DNA of 5,563 nt from Minisyncoccota bacterium. Lineage in GTDB: Bacteria > Patescibacteriota > Minisyncoccia > Minisyncoccales > Minisyncoccaceae. Below the pieces are notes generated by a model, which was not told the DNA's origin, did no database searches, and saw nothing but the letters and a program-made list of their open reading frames with translations. Below, piece by piece: positions 4,731 to 5,563 of this stretch. How positions within the stretch are numbered: the first letter of the stretch is position 1; every line of letters begins with the position of its first letter. The stretch covers positions 1-5,563 of the forward strand of contig JAQTRG010000031.1 of assembly GCA_028711945.1 (NCBI GenBank), in the 5' to 3' direction. Position numbers and translations under genes: made by a program.

Positions 4731-5562
4731 CCATGTATCCGTTTTTTAGCTTGTAGTCTAGTTTTTTTCTATAATAATCTCTTACTCCTACTCCAGAAAT
4801 AATAGCAATCTTTTTAAGATTGTTTTTTTGTATTATATCTTCAGCTTCTTTTATTAGTTTTATTCCCAATCCCTTATGTTGTACTCTTGATGTATTGTCT
4901 GAGATAGAAGCTGTTTGGCCATAGACATGAAGTTCTCTAATAATTCCTTGATTATTATTAATTCTTAATCTTAGGAGGGCATAGAGATATTTTTTGCTTT
5001 CAAAACTTAAGAATATTTCTTTACCACCTGATGCTTCATAGTCTTGTCTTTGTAGGGATATAGTTTCTTTTGTTTTAATATCTTTAATTTCTCTGCATCT
5101 TATACACTGACAATGCCAGCCTTCTTTGATGGATTCATTTTCAATGTATTGTCTTAAGTTAGATACCTTAGAGCCACCCTTAACAATTAAAGTTGAAGGA
5201 ATATCTCTTATTATTCTTTCAATTCTTACATATCTAGGAATAATCTTTTTAATTTCTTTGATTGTATTAATTAAAGTTTTTTCTGTATATGGTTTATAAT
5301 TGCCTTTTAAATATTCTTTATATATAGGAGCTTCTTTTACCAATGCGCAAGGATATATTTTTAAATGGTCTGGTTTGTAGTTTTCATTAGCAAACACTTC
5401 CTTAAACATTTCAATGTCTTTTCTGGGATTAGACCCTGGAAGATTAAGCATTAATTGATAGGCAACTTTAAATCCGACTTCTTTCAAAAGTTTGGTTGCT
5501 TCAATTAGTTCTTTTTTTGTATGGCCTCTTTTATTTATTTCAAGAACATCATCATATATTGA
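4717..5562 (-). CDS. elp3: Elp3-like tRNA uridine-34 modification enzyme (radical SAM/GNAT), C-terminal part
   Basis: Elp3 adds a carboxymethyl-type group to C5 of wobble uridine in tRNA using S-adenosylmethionine and acetyl-CoA. The gene is cut by the right window edge. The frame stays open to 5562 (leading residues SIYDDVLEINKRGHT), so the TTG at 5485-5487 is not the start, and 281 C-terminal residues are present. Seen in order: the end of the radical SAM barrel (NLPGSNPRKDIEMF, then PDHLKIYPCALV), VRIERIIRDIP, the cysteine cluster CQCIRCREI, then the GNAT acetyltransferase domain with YEASGGKEIFLSFE, RELHVYGQ, an acetyl-CoA loop QHKGLGIKL, and GVRDYYRKKLDYKL near the end. The N-terminal iron-sulfur cysteines lie outside the window. 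The gene is convergent with nif3 and overlaps its last 14 bp; no terminator is visible between them. Presence in a bacterium fits Patescibacteria, where single-subunit Elp3 is found. Confidence 0.94.
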   Translation of the reverse strand, partial: SIYDDVLEINKRGHTKKELIEATKLLKEVGFKVAYQLMLNLPGSNPRKDIEMFKEVFANENYKPDHLKIYPCALVKEAPIYKEYLKGNYKPYTEKTLINTIKEIKKIIPRYVRIERIIRDIPSTLIVKGGSKVSNLRQYIENESIKEGWHCQCIRCREIKDIKTKETISLQRQDYEASGGKEIFLSFESKKYLYALLRLRINNNQGIIRELHVYGQTASISDNTSRVQHKGLGIKLIKEAEDIIQKNNLKKIAIISGVGVRDYYRKKLDYKLKNGYMVKSF

Positions 5563-5563
5563 T

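Overview
The window holds an essentially complete diversity-generating retroelement (DGR) set between ordinary housekeeping genes of an AT-rich bacterium. Patescibacteria (Candidate Phyla Radiation) is the best guess. The reasons are the very AT-rich genome, a bacterial Elp3 homologue, a Nif3-like protein of about 314 residues, a minimal epsilon subunit, and a DGR target protein and Avd/RT pair that I recognise as typical of that group. The lineage is inferred from protein resemblance and was not tested.

Layout. (1) 2-1003: the 3' end of the F-type ATP synthase operon, with the C-terminal 245 residues of AtpD (beta), a short AtpC (epsilon), and a strong intrinsic terminator whose loop carries the atpC stop codon. 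(2) 1015-1222: a regulatory stretch with three GGTTCA repeats exactly 11 bp apart, a perfect-consensus sigma70 promoter (TTGACA-N17-TATAAT), and a leader containing a hairpin of about 23 bp. (3) 1223-1849: the DGR target gene, a 208-residue protein whose C-terminal part is the variable region (VR, 1706-1840). (4) 1850-2360: a non-coding stretch of about 500 nt with TTGG-type repeats, a terminator, a possible extended -10 promoter, several hairpins, the template repeat (TR, 2187-2321), and a second terminator 12 nt past the TR. (5) 2353-2721, minus strand: avd, the DGR accessory gene. (6) 2692-3711, plus strand: the DGR reverse transcriptase, whose 5' end overlaps that of avd by 30 bp. (7) 3725-5563: a promoter, a Nif3-like gene, and on the opposite strand the C-terminal part of elp3, which overlaps nif3 tail to tail by 14 bp.

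How it works together. TR and VR align without gaps over 135 bp at an offset of 481. They differ at 15 positions, every one of which is an adenine in the TR. This is the signature of adenine-specific mutagenic retrohoming. The RT, helped by Avd, would copy TR RNA with errors opposite A, and the cDNA would replace the VR, changing up to 13 codons in the C-terminal domain of the target protein.

The unusual points lie in the architecture. avd is inverted and head-to-head overlapping with the RT gene. The TR appears to sit in its own terminated transcription unit rather than being continuous with the RT message. The target gene has a perfect promoter, phased upstream repeats and a long leader hairpin.
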